This document shows, piece by piece, positions 19,601 through 32,300 of a DNA stretch of 64,000 nucleotides (its first letter is position 1; each line of letters starts with the position of its first letter). The notes beneath the pieces are model-generated. The model saw only the letters and a list, made by a program, of their open reading frames with translations. It was not told where the DNA came from and did not search any database. The position numbers were made by a program, and so were the translations under genes. The DNA lies in the NCBI GenBank assembly GCA_032173965.1, contig CM063284.1, positions 129,727,625 through 129,791,624 of the forward strand, read 5' to 3'. Source of the DNA: Sitta carolinensis. Its lineage: Eukaryota > Chordata > Aves > Passeriformes > Sittidae.

Positions 19601-22600
19601 AGGTGGAGAGGAGAGGGCCTGGGCCTTGGGTGGAGAGCACGTTTGCTCCTGCCTAGTCGCAGCAGTAATTCACATTCAGAAGACAAGAATTTGGACATAA
19701 AGGTGGCTTGTTTTCACAGCAGATCCTTTTGCGGGAAGGACGCAGCTGAGTTATGAAAATAATTCATCAGTCCTCATATTGGAAAGTTCAAATTCTGTCT
19801 GAGCTCTGCTAAAAATTTACTTTGGGTAACTTTGGGCAAATCACTCTGTCTGCCCTTTTCCAGATAGTTATCTCATAATGGGTGCAATCATTCCTTTCCC
19901 TTGTGTGACATCTTTCACGTCTGTTCTTGTTTGCAGCCTTTCAAGGGAAATAGTCCCCTAGTCTCTGCATTACGACACCTGCAGTAAAGGGAACTAAAAT
20001 CAATTGGGCTGTAAAGGAAAATGGTAAAACAAATAATAAATAAAATATATTTGGAAAGAAACATAAGGGGTTTTCTTAAATTGCAGTTCTTAAAATGTTA
20101 TGCTTTTTGTATCTCGCTTTTTAACATCGTGCTTATTTCGGAAGTTTTGGACAGGCTTATTCTATTGTCCTGAGAAATGTTAGTGTTCATCCAGGTTCTA
20201 ACTTCTGCTTTCAATTTCCTCAGTCTGTCAGATTGCTCTCGAGCACTGTTAAATTACTTGTGAAGCACATTATTTTCTGAATTATGCATCAAAAGAAAGT
20301 AGTGTTTAGAATTGATTGCAGCTCTAAGGTGTACAGTTCTGGGAAAAGTTAGGCCTTCCGTTTGTGTTTCAGATCACACTTTTCCCTCAAAATCAGTGTT
20401 TGTTTCTCCAGGAAAAATCCTCAAGACTATTCTTGCAGCATGCTTTAAAACACAAGTGTTCTCCATTCACTCATGCACACAGAATGATTCAGACTTTCTC
20501 AAAGCTGTTTTCTAGAAGTAAGTTATCTTTAGAGTAGAGGTCAAAACCAGTTTTGAATAAAGCCTTAAAACTTGCTGACGATTTCTAAATAAATATAATA
20601 AGGAGAGGGAAATTAACATTCTCAGAAATATTTTGATTTAAAGTGACCTACATGCAGATTAACTGTGTGTACTAGTGAGATATGAATGAGCAGTACTTTC
20701 AACATGAAATAGTAATTTTAAAACAGCGAGACTTCACATGGCAGAACCAAATTCACATACACAAATTCCTAATGACAATTTTAGTCCTCCTTCACATGAC
20801 AAGTGAAGAGTAGCTCAAATCATGATGTCAGAAGTACGATCCTTATAAACAACTTAAGCATTTGTCTTTCAAGTGCTAGAGTCTCTGCTTGGAAGTTAAA
20901 TTACTAGGAACTGCAGGGTATTACTTGAAGTACAAATACACAAATTTAAGGTCCTTAGTATGCCTAATTGAATGTCCCCATTATTTTAAGTCAGAGGTGA
21001 GCCTATCATACCCAGTATCTTTCTCTGCCTGGAATAGTTTCCCAGGCACAGAGCAACTGCTTCCAGGTTGCAACTGCACAGGAGAAAAAAAAAATCTCCC
21101 ATGTCAAATGCATTACAAAGTCCAGAAGCACTTAAGGCTTTACAACAGCCATATAACAGTGCCACAGATAAAATCACAAGAAGAAACTCAGCAGTGAGAC
21201 TGGTTGAGCCAGATGTTTCTCTAAGTAAATCCAATGAAAAAAAGGCAAACGTCCAGGTGTTTATTGTGTGAATCATTGTTCAACGAGTCAGTTTTTCCAG
21301 AAACAACTCTTCTCATATCATTAGTCACATCCTTTTCACCCTTCCCATTTATCAATTTTGTCATTTCTCCCTCATTCCTTTTTATTTTTTTTCTTTTTGT
21401 CTTTTTACTTTTACTTCTGGCTTCAACTCAGCTGATATCTCTCTATGTACCTCTTCCACTTCCCAAACTAGCTGGACCTGCCTGACTGCAGCTTCTTTCC
21501 CTTTCTGTTTGTTTAGAAAATATTTCTTTTATGGATCTATTAGGGTATGATAATTTCACAGCACAATTAATGTGTGTCAACATGAGATAGTACCACTGGA
21601 GAAAAAGAAGCATAGAAAAGTAATGTTGAAAACAAACTTAAGTTTCTATTGGCCTAGATCCTTCACTTCTCATGAGGCAGAATCACCTATACCTGCAGAC
21701 TCTGATTGTAAAAAATGAAAATAATGACCAGTCTTAGTTTCATAGCTAATCCACTGTGGCACTCTCAGCAGACACATGGATGCCCTCTGTACACTGCTTA
21801 CCCACTCCACTTTTGCCCCCATATTCTCCCAGATGAGACTTTACAATGCTTCTGAGGAAAGATTCCTATAAAATGTATCTCCCAGACAATGTCCCTCTTA
21901 CCAATGCACTTATAATGTATTTTCACGTTATCTTCATTGCACTGATAGTTGCACTGACATAATTATGATTTTGTCTGCATCTGCCTACTCTACTTACTCA
22001 GTTTAGTGGTGTAACCTACTTAGAATTGTCTGAGCTTCTTTGTGAGACTGAGAACTATGATGAACTCTGATTTAACAAAGATTAGCTTTGATTTAGTTTT
22101 TTCTTACTAACCTTCCTAATACTACTTTTGCTTTGGGACAGATATCATTCACTCCATTTATAGAGAGACCTGGTCATTCCTGCTAATGCTTTTTTTCAGT
22201 TTATTTCTTATGAAATTATTCTCATTGATAATCTAATTTTATAGAAGTCTGCTTTTTCCAATTTCACTGTAATTTTTTATTTTTTCCTCTTTTCCTTTGT
22301 GAGGACTTCGGATTCTCATCATGGTGTAATTACTAACACTGATATCATTGCTATCTCTTGTGCACTGCACTTTAAGTACATGCATCCCCATCAAGGTTTG
22401 ACCTTTTTTCCTGATAGTTCTATTTTCTTGAAAATTCTTTCTGAAACACTTTGCCCTTCTACACAAACAATCCAGTCTTAAATTATTCAGTCAAATCTCT
22501 GTAGTTCTCATAATCTTGAGAATATAATAAATATTAAAGGACCACACATTCCTTCCATTTCTTCAGACCTTCCTTTGACATCTCTCACTCTCTTTTAGTC

Positions 22601-24940
22601 ACTTTGCCCTTTCTATTGTTTATAACCCAGTTCACATTGAGATAATTTGTCTTTATACAATGGTGTGACAATTGTGCTGGGACAAGGGAACCTAGAAAAA
22701 AAAGCACAAACCAAGAAAAGCAGATGAACACCTTTTTGTGAGCAATTGTCCAGAACAAGAGACATCATGGTAAAGGGCATAAGGGGGAGAGGTAAACCAC
22801 ATAGGCATGCGTTGGGATGGACCAAAGCATGGCACTGATGGTTTAGCAAGCTCTGCACAAAAGAGGGAAGGCAGAGGTACCCAGTAGTTCACAGTACTAA
22901 TGCCTGATGGCCAGAGTGAGTGAAGCTACACCATTTGTGCCGCCCTGTTCTCCTGTCCAGGAGATACAGTTTTTTAACTGGCCTATGTGTGCTGTGTCTT
23001 GAATGATGAAAACCTTGCCTGTATCATTACTGTTCTCAGAACATGCTCTTCAGTTTTGGCCTGCTAATCTGAATTCCTAGCTGGATCAATTCTCCTGAGG
23101 TAGCAGAGTCGAGGTAGCAGAAAACTGACAACCAGGAACTCAGGAGAGGTATCCAAAAAGGTTCCCCCACACTGTCTTAGAAGCAGAGACACTTCCTGCT
23201 TGCTTTCTTCCCTGCAGAAGCCATTATGAATTGCCCATCTGCTGGAAGACACGGGTTTTGCTCCTTCTCAGGAAGTTCACACAATTTTCCCCCGACTAAG
23301 GAGACAGCCCTTCCCATTTGGAGCTGCCATATATCTCCAGCTCCTGTTTGGCTGGAGTAATCTCTCCTCAGATTACTCCCTGTACGTTACACTGATGTAA
23401 TTCTCCTAGCCACCGTTGTGTCAGCCTGGCCACCGCCTCCAGCAGCCCTTTACCCACATGGCACCTCATTCTTGGCTTGCAATGACAGTGATGCTGTCTT
23501 GCAGCTTGGACAGACGTCCCCTAAGCTGGTTCCATTTGTTGGTGAGTGTGGCTACTCTCAAACCAGGGGGAAGCTGAATCAGCAGCACATCTGATGATCA
23601 GCACATGCCTGACTTCATTCCCAGAGGATCTCCCTGAGGGTCTTGGTCAGCCCCGTCCCTGCAGGAGTTGCCTCACACCTGTGGCACTCCCAGGTTCTGT
23701 CCCCAGGCATGGCAGTGGGGCCTCTCTCACTGCACACAGCCAGACCGTGCTGTCCTGCCTTCTTCACCAGGCCCTGGCTCCTGTTAGCTGCTGCGCTAAC
23801 GCTGCTCAACTCCTCAGCTATTAAACTTGCACAGGTCAAGATGATAGATTTTAGTTTTCCTTTTCCTTCTAGCAAGCAATGACATAATGGAACCAAGTGG
23901 CTCTTCTGGAATAAACAATGCATATTCTAGAGATTACTTATGTTTACTCTACATGCAAGACCTCCAAAGAAGATTAAAACTTGAGCTCCATACTGTAGCA
24001 TGGAGATATTCCCTTTCTTTCTGGATGGTGGTGTTCTGTAACATGATGTCTTTAGGTGGCATATGCATTGACTTATAAACTGCATATTTAAAAATTACAT
24101 TTTTCCTCATAAATGCAGAAGAAACAATTTTTTTTACCTCTTGCAGTCATAACTCAATACCTATACAGACATGTCCAAATTTGCACAGCTCAAAATATAT
24201 AACACTATGAAATATCGAAGAAGAAAATGGAAGTCTTTCTTCATCTATAGTTTTTTTACAAATCTTGACAGTATTATGACATGAAATAACCATCAAGCTG
24301 GCAGACTGATGCTTCTTGTTTTTTATTCACACACATACATAAATGCAGATGGTCTTAGAGGAGTCTATCATCTGGATGTATGTGCCCACCTGTAGGACAC
24401 TGAAATAGGCATGACAGAACAAAGCAGTCTCTAGGGCTTTGTTTATCACTGTGATTACAGATTCTGCTGCCTGGACTGCTACATATAGCAATCACTGCAT
24501 GAAAATCAGAAATAAGCTCAGGAGCAGAGCCCAAATACCAAAATTCCTCCTTCAAACTGAAGCAGGACAGGTGCTCTTCATTCTCTTTCTCTTACCAGAA
24601 ATCACAGCCAAGAAATCCCCTCAGATCTTGGGCAGGATCTGCAGCTCTGGTTCCCAGGTGTAGGGACAAACACTTTTCCTGCAGACATGCAGCCCCAGAG
24701 CTGGGGCAGATGCTCACAGTCAGCCCTGTGTTTAGCCTTCCCTTGAAGGGAAGTCCCCACTACTGCAGCTCATTGCTTCACCTCCTCATCTTCTGGGTTT
24801 GCCCTCCTGAGGATTTTTGCTGGCCCTATTAGCAGAGTCAGGAATGAAGGCTTAGTGCTTTGGGAATTAATTTTCCTCTGTGCTTGAGAAAAAAAAGCCC
24901 AGCAGTGTTTTAACTTTTTATTATATCTTTTTAATAATTT
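16627..24940. other. CDH17 5' intron and flank; no gene recognised
   Basis: The first, non-coding exon and promoter of CDH17 are expected somewhere upstream of 16626 but cannot be placed by eye. The region has moderately AT-rich, non-repetitive sequence. The only distinct structure is the perfect inverted repeat at 17526-17580. A plus-strand open frame of 170 codons at 17026-17538 has no recognisable domain. Confidence 0.5.
17526..17580. repeat. Perfect inverted repeat, 24-bp arms with 7-nt loop
   Basis: The left arm is 17526-17549, the loop TTCTCAC is 17550-17556 and the right arm is 17557-17580. The arms are exact reverse complements (outer end TGGCATGTCC). Transcribed from either strand it gives a stable hairpin. 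The flanks are not complementary beyond the arms. Confidence 0.97.
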
Positions 24941-24945
24941 CTTAA

Positions 24946-26284
24946 TGTTCTGGTTTGATGTTGGCACAAGGCCAGTGCTTCCATGAAGATATACTGTCCC
25001 TGGTGTTTGCTGTGAGATGTGACCAAAACCAGAGTAAAACAGTTTCTAATTTAGAAAGCAAAAGAAAAGAACTTTATTACTTATAATATGTAAAGAAGAC
25101 ACATACAGAAGAAAATGAAAACTTTAAAAAACACTCTTCCTCCCGCCCTCACCCAAGTTCTCAACACAGTGAAACAAACTAAAAATTTTTAGTCAAGTTA
25201 CTACTTTCTAGATAATTAATTTTCAGTCTATTATTACTCTTCTAATAATCAGCACTCAGTTCATCAAGGAGAGATAGGAGTCTTTCTTGCACTATCTCGT
25301 GACTTCTTCTTCTATGTACAGTGTTTTCACTACTGTGTATGGACTAGAACTGTTTCTAAGGTTGCTCTTTTAAAAAGATGTTTTAGTTAGTTCCAAAAAA
25401 CGACAGTTTCTCAAATTTTGGGACACTAGTCCCCCCCAGTTTCACCCCCTGGGGCCGAGGGGCCTTGAGAACAGAGATCTTCTTCTCATCTCTGTTCACA
25501 CTACTCTATACTGTTCACTTTTGACTCTAAGCTAATGCCTCTCCCTAGATACAGTCTCTGTATCACAGAAAAAAAATGAGTCTGTCCATGGTTATACAAG
25601 AAAAGTCTAGCCAAAGGCCACTCTATCATCTCTTCTTACTTAAGATTCTTTTCAGTATTCTCTGACAATCTTCTACTTGCATGAATTTTCATTACCTTTG
25701 CTCAGTTCTCTATCTTTTTTCTTTAAATTCTGGAGGATTAGCATTTATAAAGTTTCATCATCTACGAAAAAAGTTAAAACTTTGGACTGTGCCTGTCTAG
25801 AACTCTCACGGTATCTTTGTTGTTAGGCACTTTTTTCGCGCCACCCCCTCCTTACTCTTTCGGCCGTGCTGCCTGGCTGTCAATATTAAATTTCAAAGTG
25901 GTACAGACACAGTCTCTCTCTCTCTCTGGGGGGAGAAAAGAAGGGCTGCCTGATACCTTTCAAGGTTCTTGTATTCTCTCCACCTTTCCATCCTGTAGGA
26001 TCCTTCTCTCCTCCTCTCTGCCCAAAGCTCTAGCCTACCTCGCCCAGGCCACTTGGCTTCCCCTCCCCAGCCCAGCCCGAAGCTGGGCAGGGGAGATCCG
26101 CCCATCCTCAGGGACCAGAACCAAGAGCCTGTTTTCCAGAGAGCTCTCTGTTTTTAACCCCTTGTGTTCTCAGAGACGGATCCTTGTCCTCAGTAACCAC
26201 ATCAAGTGCCAATCTTTAAACCTGAACACTCATTAGTTTAACTACTGAATTTCAAAAAACTTATTTCTTTTTCAAACCACCACA
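24946..26284 (-). mobile_element. LTR-type endogenous retroviral element (1.34 kb) with 5-bp target duplication
   Basis: The element starts TGTTCTGGTTTG and ends CAAACCACCACA, so it has TG...CA ends and near-matching inverted termini. It is flanked by CTTAA at 24941-24945 and 26285-26289, a 5-bp target-site duplication. On the minus strand an AATAAAG signal lies near 25074, about 130 bp from the 3' end. No gag or pol sequence is visible, so it is best read as a long solo LTR in minus orientation. The 5-bp duplication suggests an ERVL-like group, which is an inference. The open frame at 25817-26236 lies inside it and is not a gene. Confidence 0.85.
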
Positions 26285-26289
26285 CTTAA

Positions 26290-29200
26290 TTAAAAATTAG
26301 TATTCTAATATGCATTTTATGTATATGATATATGAAATATGTTTATGGTAACCGAATTACAAAGTAAACTGAAATTCAGTGGACCATATAGACAAATCTG
26401 CAGTGTCTGGGCAGTCCACATCCCTCAGCTCAGAACCTTCAAAAACCAGCACAAATGACTGGAAACTGATGCTCTTTGTGACCCTCCCTCCCAGCCTCCC
26501 AGCTGTGAATACAGAATGAGTATTCTGCTGCTCAGGCTTACCTGACTCACCCTTTGACATGACTGTGTAAAACCAGCAATGAAGGAATATCACTCCAACA
26601 CCCTCATCTCAAGTCTGATGACTCCTCTAAAGGGCAGGATTTATTGTTGCCATGCTTGTACAAACCTCAGAAATGCAGATTGACCAGTGAAGACAAAACT
26701 GATCAAGGTTTATAGTTTATAACCAACCAGATTTTTGTCCTGGTATAGGTTACAAAAAGATGCTCTTTGCCTGGGCAGGGATAAGTCAGACATGGCTCAT
26801 TTTCCCCTTGGTTTTAGCTCTTCAGTTCCCCATGCAGACAATCTTCATGCTGATACTGCTTTACATCACAGGGTGGAACTTTCAAAGCCTGATAAGAAAC
26901 CAAGTGTTTACTTGAGCACTGAACTTCTTATAAATGTACCAGCCACCATAATAGCAAGAAGAACAGCAAACTTCAGCTCATCAGGAATTCTTACTGGTAA
27001 TTGAGTTCCCAGAGTATGTTTCCCTAAATGATATCTGCATTTCTAACATTGAAATATCTTCCTTGAAGACTTTGACAAGGGTAGGAATGGATAGCAAGGG
27101 ACTGAATATTCGCATTGATTTTTAACATGCAATGAAACTACTTTATAGCTAAATATAAGGCTTGGGGTTGGTTCATTTTAGCACGCATTCTTTTCAGACC
27201 TTCCAGGTGGCCCTATATGTGATTCCTGCTGAAAAAATTGCCACAAATCAGTTGTGTTACCACTCATCTCAGCAGGACCATGAGGTCTAGTTGCAGATGT
27301 GCCCTCCACTGAAAGTATTACAGACTTTCAAAGAAGTGACAAAATTGGAATCAAACCTCCTAAGGTTTTGGCAATTTCACTTCAGAGTCAAATTATATGG
27401 CTCACCTGATAAACCTGAATCAATGCTGAGACTGACCTTTAGCTATTGGAAGGAATTCTACATTTATTAGAGGCCAAGCCAAACATAAATAATCACTGTG
27501 AATTTACAATTCTTTACATAATGATTTTATACCTTGCGTTTCAGATGCGAAGATTTCTTCTTGAAACAGAGAAATGGGACTTCTGAATTTTGTGGGAAAA
27601 TGCAGTTTATTTTTCTTATCTTCTACAGAGGTAGAGAGAGGGTGAGTCCCTCTTACAGATGTTAGCAGTTTTCTGAAGAAGTCCCAAGATTTCTGGTTAT
27701 CAGACTATTTAAGTCTTTATGAGCTAATAAAATTCTGCCAACTAGATATTTATGTTATTAAATCAATACTAAGCAAATTTGTGTTATTAAAGTATGAATT
27801 TTCTTAACCAATTACCTCTTAACATCTAAACCTTACAATATTAAGGTTTCTAAAACCTCTTATTAACCTTTGTAACTAAGCTTTGGCTTACAGACTTAAT
27901 GTTTTGAGATTTCCCAACGCTTTAAATTCCAACAAATCACACTTATTTTAATTACCTACTTTGGTAATCAAGACCTAGTCATGTGGGCAAGCCATTAGAG
28001 GATGAGGCCTATGGTCTGCAAGAGAGGAGGGTCCACGTTTTGTGTTGCCACCACCTACAATCAACACTCTTTCCTGTGCTTAGAATAGAAAATGACAAAA
28101 ATACCACATAATTTTAACTTCTGCCAGTGATGGATGACCAGCTTTTGTTGGCACACCATACACAAGCTAGGACCTCAAGGGACTTTCTGTGGTACTTTCA
28201 TTTCTGTGACTAAATAACTGTGGTATTGGCCTATCAGTGTATGTACTTTGTGTTCACTTTTGTACTTCCAAAGATTACAGTGCAACCATTTTAGCTCTTT
28301 TTCTGTCTCCCTTGTGACTTATATGAAAATGCCTCCCTGGACATACACCTCTGCTTGACATTTATGGAAACTCTATGACTTAATGCCCTCCATCATCTCC
28401 CACTTCAAAGACTCAAGTGTGCATCTGTCTCATTACCTTTCAAGTTATAAGGACAGTCAGCAGGATAAATTAGTCAGTTCAGAAATATCTTTTCCTTTTT
28501 GCATGTCAAGGTCAGTGCAGACAGAGAATGAACCAGTGCCTTTAACAGTGCCCATGAGAAGAGATGCTGTGGTGCTGGCCTTGGCTGCTGGTACCAATAT
28601 CCATCCTACACCCCAGTGATCCAAGCCTAGCAAAGCTAAAACTAAATGAAGTGCATTCAGGGGTTGGTTTCATGCTCAACAGGACAGACTTCCTCATGAG
28701 GAGCCCAAACACGAGGTCAAAGGTTTTACATCATAGACAGAAGCACAAGCCACTTCCTTTTACCCTTGACTCCTGCAAGGTCTTGTAATCAGCTGTGCTC
28801 GAGTCAGAGCAGCACCTGATGGCTGCTGCCAGCCTTGCAGTTCCTTCCTGTAGGTACTGCCCAGGCCATATCACCAGCACAGGTACAGCTGGGCAGGGCA
28901 GAGCAAACGAGAGTCCCTGCTCCCAGCAACCTCAGTGCAGTGGGTTGGATTCTCCTCCCAGTCCAGAGGGAGACCAACACACTTTGTAGCACATCCATAA
29001 AACCAAAACCAGATGAAGAATGCTTTGCCTGAACTTCTTGGTCTTAATGTGTCTTGTCTAAGTGCTGAGTGGACACAGCAGTTCATGGGGTATTGAATAA
29101 ATTGCATCAATTACTGGTTAATATTACAGTTACATTTATATAATGCATTATAGGAGTTCCAAGTATTTTCTAGACTTGGATTAATCAAGTTCTGCAATAT

Positions 29201-29325
29201 CTATAAGAAAAACCATTTTCTTTCCAGAAAAGTGGTGCTGCCATCAATTCCAGGAATTCAAAAACAATAATTCAGTCCCCAAAATACCATGGTGGTCTTA
29301 TAAAGATCTCAATATGAGCAACAAT
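26290..29325. other. Intergenic, no gene recognised; one probable LTR
   Basis: The sequence is AT-rich with no exon-like structure on either strand that I can assign. A probable LTR lies at about 27530-27960. Confidence 0.5.
27530..27960 (-). mobile_element. Possible LTR fragment
   Basis: On the minus strand there is a TTAAATAG stretch, an AAATAAACTGC polyadenylation-type signal near 27605-27615, and a terminal region rich in GAAATCTTCGCATCTGAAAC, an order resembling avian retroviral LTR 3' ends. The boundaries are guesses and no target duplication was found. Confidence 0.35.
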
Positions 29326-29326
29326 G

Positions 29327-29393
29327 TGAATGAATGAATGAATGAATGAATGAATGAATGAATGAATGAATGAATGAATGAATGAATGAATGA
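29327..29393. repeat. (TGAA)n microsatellite
   Basis: There are about 16-17 uninterrupted tandem copies of TGAA, a pure tetranucleotide repeat and therefore likely to be length-polymorphic. Confidence 0.98.
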
Positions 29394-29399
29394 TCGATC

Positions 29400-32300
29400 T
29401 TTTTATTAATCTTTTGCTGTGTGACCCGTAATATTTCATTACAGTTATGGAGATTAGAGGGAGTTTTTTGAACAGAAACCTTCTCACATACTCATAAATT
29501 TGTAGAAGCTATCAAACAAAAATAAGACTGTTTCAACACAGTGTGCTTAGAAAATAAAAATATAATGTTGTCTAGACTTCCTATGTACTTTTCAAATTAA
29601 TTAATGAGCTATTTGGAACTACAGAGATATTTATCTCCTATCTCTAACTAATCTAAAGCATAGATCTAGCTATCAGTTTCAGGACTTTGAGTTATGTTCA
29701 TGAAACAGTAGCCCTGGTAGAAAGTTTTTGTGAATGACTTGCTGGTAAGTTAAACAGGACAATGAGCAGCTAATGCAGAAAGAGGAGCAATGCGTGTCCA
29801 GTGTGTTTGATATTCATGCAACCTACTATAACTAGATCTCAGAGAGGAGAGATGGGATGAGGATGGGATATTGCTCTTTGTGGTACCTGTCTGCATTCTT
29901 TTAATAAAACTGGAGCAGGTTATTTCTGTTGTTGCCCAAGATATGTTTAGTTAAATTCCTATGTATTTTTAAAACATTTTACTTTTACTTTGGTCCTTAG
30001 ATTTCTGTGTTTTATAGTTCTTTGCTGATTTTCTCTTAGAATCACAGAATTGGTAATGCTGGAAGGGACCAGACCACAGTGGGTTATCTGGTCCAGCCTC
30101 TCTGCTCACCTACAGTGAGGGAGACTCCACAATATCTCTGGGCAAATGTTCCACTGCAGAGTCACTCACACAGTAAAGAAGTTCTTGCTCATGTTCAGGT
30201 GGAACTTTCTGTGCATCAGTTTCTGCCCACTGCCTCTTGTCCTATTGCTTAACGTCACTGAGAAGAGCCTGGCTCCATCCTCTTTGTGCCTTCCCTTCAG
30301 AGACTGACAGACATTGTTGAGGTCCCCTCCTCTTGAGGCTGAACAGACCCAACTCTGTTAAGAGGTTTAAGAAAGATTCTCCAGTCCCTTAATGGACTGG
30401 ATCCCTGAGGGCATCTTTGCAGTCCTCAGATGGACCTGGAGTCTTAATCTATTTGCATCTTTTGGTTATGAAGCTTCACTACTTATAAAAATGTGTCTAT
30501 TTTTTTTAAATTATATCCTGTATTTAAGAGGTGTGTCCATCCCTTTTGCCCTTGTGGTGGTGGTGTAGGGGGACAGACATTCCCCAGCCCTGTCTACTGC
30601 ATAGGCACTCCCAAGTGGATTCTAGAGGGAGGGTGTTCCCATTAAGTCTCAACTGCAATGACATCAACTGCAAGATCACCTTGGTCAGACATTAACTCTT
30701 TTATTCATTCTCTCTTTAACTGAATTTTTGTTTTAAAAGTATCTTTTAACTAAGAATTTAATTTTATTTACATAAAAAAAAATGCAAATTGTTTTAATTC
30801 AGAAAGAAAGAGAGATGCAGAATTCTAACAAAGCACTTGATATTCTGGTTGTTTGTAAAAGCAGCCTTGAGAGAAGTAGCAGGTTTTTACAATGTCATTG
30901 CATTTCAGGAAAAAATAAAAGGGGAAATTTTGTGTGTATAGTTTTACTACAATGAGATTTTTACCGTTAATTTCTTACTCTTAGAATTCGTAACTTCATG
31001 TGTCTGCAAAATTTTGCTGAATTCAGCTTGGTGAGAATGAAAGAAACAAATTTATTTTCTTCATTTCCTTTTTGTTCTTTATTTTTTGCTGTTTATGGAG
31101 TCCTGGTCTAAATATGCCATATTTGCAGACTTCCTGCTACTCTTTAAGAGTGAATGTCAGTTTTAATGGATTTAGGTTTGTTTTTCTTTGCTTTTTGCTG
31201 CACTGGAAGTTATGCATCCATATTTTTATGTAGATATGTTCTAGGTTGTCTACAGAAAGAAAAGTAATTTGTTGAGTAAGCACAAATGTAAGGGAATGTC
31301 ATATAAATGTTAAATAAATCCTGTTTAAATAGCATATCTTTATTGTCTATTATAAATAATAAAGATTTTATACATATAACATATAAATTCATATGTCCTT
31401 AATTTATTTTTATGTATTTGCTTTTTATCTCATATGTGTAATACAAACACTTCCTATCTTTAGGACAATTCCATTATACCTGCATTACAGTAACTGTAGC
31501 ACTGTTCTATATTTTTTTTTACTTATTTTTACCCAATCTGAAAAAAAAAATCTTATATTTTATCAGAGGTGTTCCAGAAATATATTTTCATGCCTTTGGG
31601 GATCTCTGTAGGTGACTTTGTCTTCAGGGGTCAGCTTCTAGCTGAGCCTGTTGAGGAATACATTCAATGCAAGGAGCTCAGGCCAGGGGACCTGTGGCAC
31701 CAGCTAGGTGATCAGGCACTCAGAGAGACTCAGTGACAGCAGGAGTTGAGGGCTCAGCAAGGAAGCACCCAGAGTAACACCCACACAGACTGTCAGGGCA
31801 TAAAAGCCCAGGGTTTCATTTGTTCAGGGTCCCTCTGACTCTGAACAGGTCTGTTATTCTGTTGCTGTACCACTGTTAAATCCCTGCAGGAATGAGAGCT
31901 CTGAGATGCTGCTAGGGGAGGTCTGGAATCAGGCTGCTGAGGATATCTGGGGTGCCTGCACGAGGGTGGGATGCACAGGGAGACAGAGAAGCACCCGGCG
32001 GTCACTGGAGCTGCCAAGGGGGTGGTCCCAGCTCTGACAGCCTGGGGGTGGGTGGTGTGACTGCCAGAGGGGCATCTCAGTGGTCTGGCAGGGAAGTTTC
32101 CTTAACAAGCTGTTGGAGCCAGGGGCTCTTGTCAGACAAGCTGCCAGCAGCTGGGCAGCACCACTGGCTTCGTGGGTTTGCTGGCAACTTTTGATGCAAA
32201 GGCTCGTTGCAAAGTAGCAAAGATTGCCATGGAGGGAACTGCGTTAGAGTTCCGGATAGAGCTCAGGAGGGCAGGACCTCAGCAGGCGGAGCAGGGCCAC

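Noticed and set aside
25817..26236. Plus-strand open frame of 139 codons
   Set aside because: It lies wholly within the LTR at 24946-26284, antisense to it, and resembles no retroviral protein.
29327..29393. Tandem repeats suggestive of a CRISPR array or coding repeat
   Set aside because: It is a plain TGAA microsatellite without spacers in a vertebrate genome. The serine/histidine/isoleucine/phenylalanine repeat frame across it is an artefact.
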